From Ehretia macrophylla (lineage: Eukaryota; Streptophyta; Magnoliopsida; Boraginales; Ehretiaceae): a stretch of 64,000 nucleotides of DNA. Numbering within the stretch: the stretch's first letter is position 1; each line of letters starts with the position of its first letter. The notes beneath the pieces are model-generated. The model had not been told where the DNA came from and did no database searches. It saw only the letters and a list, made by a program, of their open reading frames with translations. The stretch spans positions 39,024,152 through 39,088,151 of the forward strand of contig CM075775.1 in assembly GCA_037974665.1 (NCBI GenBank). The letters are read 5' to 3'. Both the position numbers and the translations under genes were made by a program. Shown here one piece after another: positions 60,621 through 64,000 of the stretch.

Positions 60621-61981
60621 GATTAGAAGTTATGGGCCCCGGAGCGATGGAGACCAGGTCTCAAGCCCAACGGCCTCGGTTTGCGAGCCTAGCCTCTACG
60701 TGAAGCGTAGTTATCTTGCCCAAGGTGACGTGGGATTTGGTAATAGAAATGTGAGGGATTAGGTTGTCGTCCTTTTCGCAGCTCACGACGTATGATCCGG
60801 GACGAAAAATCAGCGTAAAATAAGAAAAATGACCCGAAACTGACGAAAATGTTCAATTTTGGGCTCCGAAATAGATGCAGCCTAGTAGGCTTGCTACCCC
60901 CATCGTAGAGCTCTCGGAGAGATTTCCAACGGTAAGCTGTGCGCCGCGTAATTCCTTACCAATTAGAAGTTATGGGCCCCGGAGCGATAGAGACCTGGTC
61001 CCAAGCCCCACGGCCTCGGTTTGCGAGCCTAGCCTCTACGTGAAGCGTAGTTATCTTGCCCAAGGTGACGTGGGATTCGGTAATAGAAATGTGAGGGATT
61101 AGGTTGTCGTCCTTTTCGCGGCTCACGACGTACGATCCGGGACGGAAAAACAATGCAAAAGAAGAAAAGTGTCCCAAAACTAATGAAAACGTTCGATTTT
61201 GGGCTCAGAAATAGGTGCAGCCGAGCAGGCTTGCTGACCCCATCGTAGAGCTCTATAAGAAATTTCCAACGGTATGCTGTGCGCCGCGTAATTCCTTGCG
61301 GATCAGAAGTTATGGGCACTGGAGCGACGGAGACTTGGTCCCAAGCCCCATGGCCTCGGTTTGCGAGCCCAGCCTCAACGTGAGGCGAAGTTGTCTTCCC
61401 CAAGGCGCCGTGGCATTCGGTAATAGAAATGTGATGGATTAGGTTGTCATCCTTTTTGCGGCTCACGACGTACGATCCTGGACGAAAAAACAGAGCAAAA
61501 GAAAAAAATTGTCCTGACACTGATGAAAACATTCGATTTTTGGCTCTGAAAATAGGCGCAGCCGAGCGGGATTACTGCCCCAGTCGTAGAGCTCTCGGAC
61601 AGCTTTCCAACGGTGTGTTGTGCGCCGCATAACTCTTTACAGATCAAAAGTTATGGGCACCGGAGCGACGGAAACCTGGTCCCAAGCCCCACGCCCTCGT
61701 TTCGCAGGCTCAGCCTCTACGTGAAGCGAAGTTGTCTTGCCCAAGGTACCGTGGCATTCGGTAATAGAAATGTGATGGATTAGGTTGTCGTCCTTTTCGC
61801 GGCTCACGACATACGATCCGGGATGAAAAAATAACGCAGAAGAAGAAAAGTGTCCCAAAACTAATGAAAACGTTCAATTTTGGGCTCCGAAATAGGCGTA
61901 GCCAAGCAGGCTTGCTGCCCCCGTCATAGAGCTCTCGGAGAGATTTCCAACGGTATGCTGTGCGCCGCGTAATTCCTTGCT
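60621..61981. repeat. four-monomer higher-order repeat, copy 1 (1361 bp)
   Basis: Four monomers in the order: CCCAACGGCC with GCGAGCCTAGCC and GAAGCGTAG (60621), a second GCGAGCCTAGCC type (about 60962), the TCTTCCCCAAGGCGCCG type (61301) and the CCTCGTTTCGCAGG type (about 61642). Each recurs 1361 bp later: 60681 to 62042, 61021 to 62382, 61395 to 62756 and 61691 to 63052. Confidence 0.93.
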
Positions 61982-63342
61982 GATTAGAAGTTATGGGCCC
62001 CGGAGCGATGGAGACCTGGTCCCAAGCCCAACGGCCTCGGTTTGCGAGCCTAGCCTCTACGTGAAGCGTAGTTATCTTGCCCAAGGTGACATGAGATTTG
62101 GTAATAGAAATGTGAGGGATTAGGTTGTCGTCCTTTTCGCGGCTCACGACGTATAATCCAGGACGAAAAATCAGCGTAAAATAAGAAAAGTGACCCGAAA
62201 CTAAAGAAAACGTTCAATTTTGGGCTCCGAAACAAATGCAGCCAAGTAGGCTTGCTGCCCCCGTCGTAGAGCTCTCGGAGAGATTTCCAACGGTAAGCTG
62301 TGCGCTGCGTAATTCCTTACGGATTAGAAGGTATGGGCCCCGGAGCGATGGAGACCTGGTCCCAAGCCCCACGGCCTCAGTTTGCGAGCCTAGCCTCTAC
62401 GTGAAGCGTAGTTATCTTGCCCAAGGTGACGTGGGATTTGATAATAGAAATGTGAGGGATTAGGTTGTCGTCCTTTTCGCAACTCACGACGTACGATCCG
62501 GGACGGAAAAACAGTGCAAAAGAAGAAAAGTGTCCCAAAACTAATGAAAACGTTAGATTTTGGGCTCAGAAATAGGCGCAGCCGAGCAGGCTTGCTGCCC
62601 CCATCGTAGAGCTCTCGAAGAAATTTCCAACGATATGCTGTGCGCCGCGTAATTCCTTGCGAATCAGAAGTTATGGGCAATGGAACGACGGAGACTTGGC
62701 CCCAAGCCCCACGGCCTCAGTTTGCGGGCCTAGCCTCAACGTGGGGCGAAGTTGTCTTCCCCAAGGGGCCGTGGCATTCGGTAATAGAAATGTGATGGAT
62801 TAGGTTGTCGTCCTTTTTGCGGCTCACGACGTACGATCCGGGATGAAAAAACAGAGCAAAAGAAGAAAAGTATCCCGAAACTAATGAAAACATTCAATTT
62901 TGGGCTCTGAAAATAGGCGCAGCCGAGCGGGATTACTGCCTCCGTCGTAGAGCTCTCGAACAGCTTTCCAACGGTGTGCTGTGCGCCGCATAACTCTTTA
63001 CAGATCAAAAGTTATGGGTACCAGAGTGCCGGAGACCTGGTCCCAAGCCCCACGCCCTCGTTTTACGGGCTCAGCCTCTACGTGAAGCGAAGTTGTCTTG
63101 CTCAAGGTGTCGTGGCATTCGGTAATAGAAATGCGATGGATTAGGTTGTCGTCCTTTTCGCGGCTCACGACATACGATCCGGGACGAAAAAACAACGCAG
63201 AAGAAGAAAAGTGTCCCGAAACTGATGAAAGCATTCGATTCTGGGCTCCGAAATAGGCGTAGCCAAGCAGGCTTGCTGCCCCAGTCGTAGAGCTCTCGGA
63301 GAGATTTCCAACGGTATGCTGTGCACCGCGTAATTCCTTGCG
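61982..63342. repeat. four-monomer higher-order repeat, copy 2 (1361 bp)
   Basis: Second copy with the same monomer order. Differences from copy 1 are scattered substitutions, for example CAAGGGGCCG for CAAGGCGCCG at 62764 and GTTTTACGGGCTC for GTTTCGCAGGCTC at 63060. The next monomer (63343) begins with the same start motif but has CACGGCCTCAG and GCCAAGCCTCAACG, so a third copy does not follow directly. Confidence 0.93.
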
Positions 63343-64000
63343 GATCAGAAGTTATGGGCACCGGAGCGACGGATACCTGGTCCCAAGCCCCACGGCCTCA
63401 GTTTGCAGGCCAAGCCTCAACGTGAGGTGAAGTTGTCTTGCCCAATGTGCCGTGGCATTCGGTAACAGAAATGTGTTGGATTAGGTTGTCGTCCTTTTTG
63501 CGGCTCACGACGTACGATCCTGGACGAAAAAACAGCGCAAAAGAAGAAAAGTGTCCTGAAACTGATGAAAACATTCGATTTTGGACTCTGAAAATAGGTG
63601 CAGCCGAGCGGGATAGCTGCCCCCGTCGTAGAGCTCTCGGGGAGCTTTCCAACGGTATGTTGTGTGCCGCATAACTCCATACGGATCAAAAGTTATGGGC
63701 ACCGGAGCGGTGGAGACGTGGTCCTAAGCCCCACGCCCTCGGTTTGTGGGCCCATCCTCTACGTGAAACGAAGTTGCCTTGCCCAAGGTGCCGTGGCATT
63801 CGGTAATAGAAATGTGTTGGATTAGGTTGTCGTCCTTTTCGCGGCTCACGACATACGATCCGGGATGAAAAAATAGCGCAAAAGAAGAAAAGTGTCCCGA
63901 AACTGATGAAAACGTTCAATTTTGGGCTCCGAAACAGGCGCAGCCGAGCAGGCGAGCAGGCTTGCTACCCCCGTCGTAGAGCTCTCAGAGAGATTTCCAA

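Larger units (their letters stand above)
46623..64000. repeat. 341-bp satellite array, block 5
   Basis: About 51 monomers, same orientation, starting mid-monomer at CGAAAATAGG and running off the window. A subfamily with GAGATTTCC instead of GAGCTTTCC at the dyad, TAATTCCTTGCGGATCAGAAG at the start motif (in parts) and CCTCAACGTGAGG becomes common here, interleaved with standard monomers. Another group at 53.0-57.0 kb shares AATAATTGCAGCCTAGC, AACTGCTTACGG and GTTTGCATGCCC. The 60.6-63.3 kb part is a clear four-monomer higher-order repeat. Deletion monomers are at 47622, 50441, 52039, 56679, 58304 and 59984. No gene is seen. Confidence 0.96.

Noticed and set aside
1..64000. Telomeric repeat or rDNA spacer content.
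   Set aside because: No TTTAGGG tandem tract and no rRNA gene sequence was seen. Whether the array is centromeric, pericentromeric or subtelomeric cannot be told from the sequence.

Overview
This window is non-genic plant repeat DNA, almost certainly from a large angiosperm genome. I found no protein-coding gene, rRNA or tRNA that I can defend. About 47.7 kb of the 64 kb is one tandem satellite family with a modal monomer of 341 bp (roughly 140 monomers). Starting each monomer at the GATC of the motif TTACGGATCAAAAG, successive starts at 651, 992, 1333, 1674, 2014 and 2354 give 340-341 bp. The plant assignment rests on the LTR retrotransposon signatures (TG..CA ends, an initiator-Met primer-binding site, a gypsy-type polypurine tract, very long LTRs) and on the satellite style. 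I cannot name the species.

Layout: satellite block 1 (1-7847); a minus-strand LTR retrotransposon composite (7848-18740); satellite block 2 (18741-28859); a complete plus-strand solo LTR of another family with a 5-bp target duplication (28860-31237); satellite block 3 (31238-35343); a 117-bp fragment of a relative of the first LTR family (35344-35460); satellite block 4 (35461-43695); a 2.9-kb truncated LTR of the same family in plus orientation (43696-46622); satellite block 5 (46623-64000, open at the window edge).

The retrotransposon composite reads, on its own minus strand, partial internal region - 5' LTR - PBS - internal region - PPT - 3' LTR. The LTRs are about 3.7 kb and the internal region only about 2.9 kb with no long ORF, which is the anatomy of a non-autonomous large retrotransposon derivative (LARD). 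Its right end is missing and the satellite resumes at TTACGGATCAAAAG. The two monomers left of the element recur on its right, including a monomer with the empty target site, so the locus has been rearranged since insertion.

The satellite has higher-order structure. In the first 7.8 kb, monomer variants follow a fixed order that repeats every 14 monomers (about 4.7 kb). At 60.6-63.3 kb a 4-monomer unit repeats exactly at 1361 bp. Block 2 holds a recent 1003-bp tandem duplication with a mosaic identity pattern. At least ten monomers carry internal deletions, mostly at short direct repeats; one deletion junction occurs three times. Many differences between monomers are CG to TG/CA changes, consistent with a cytosine-methylated heterochromatic array. 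The open reading frames in the array are by-products of low stop-codon density and are not annotated as genes. I see no undescribed functional system. The notable content is the array's evolutionary structure and its recombination with LTR elements.
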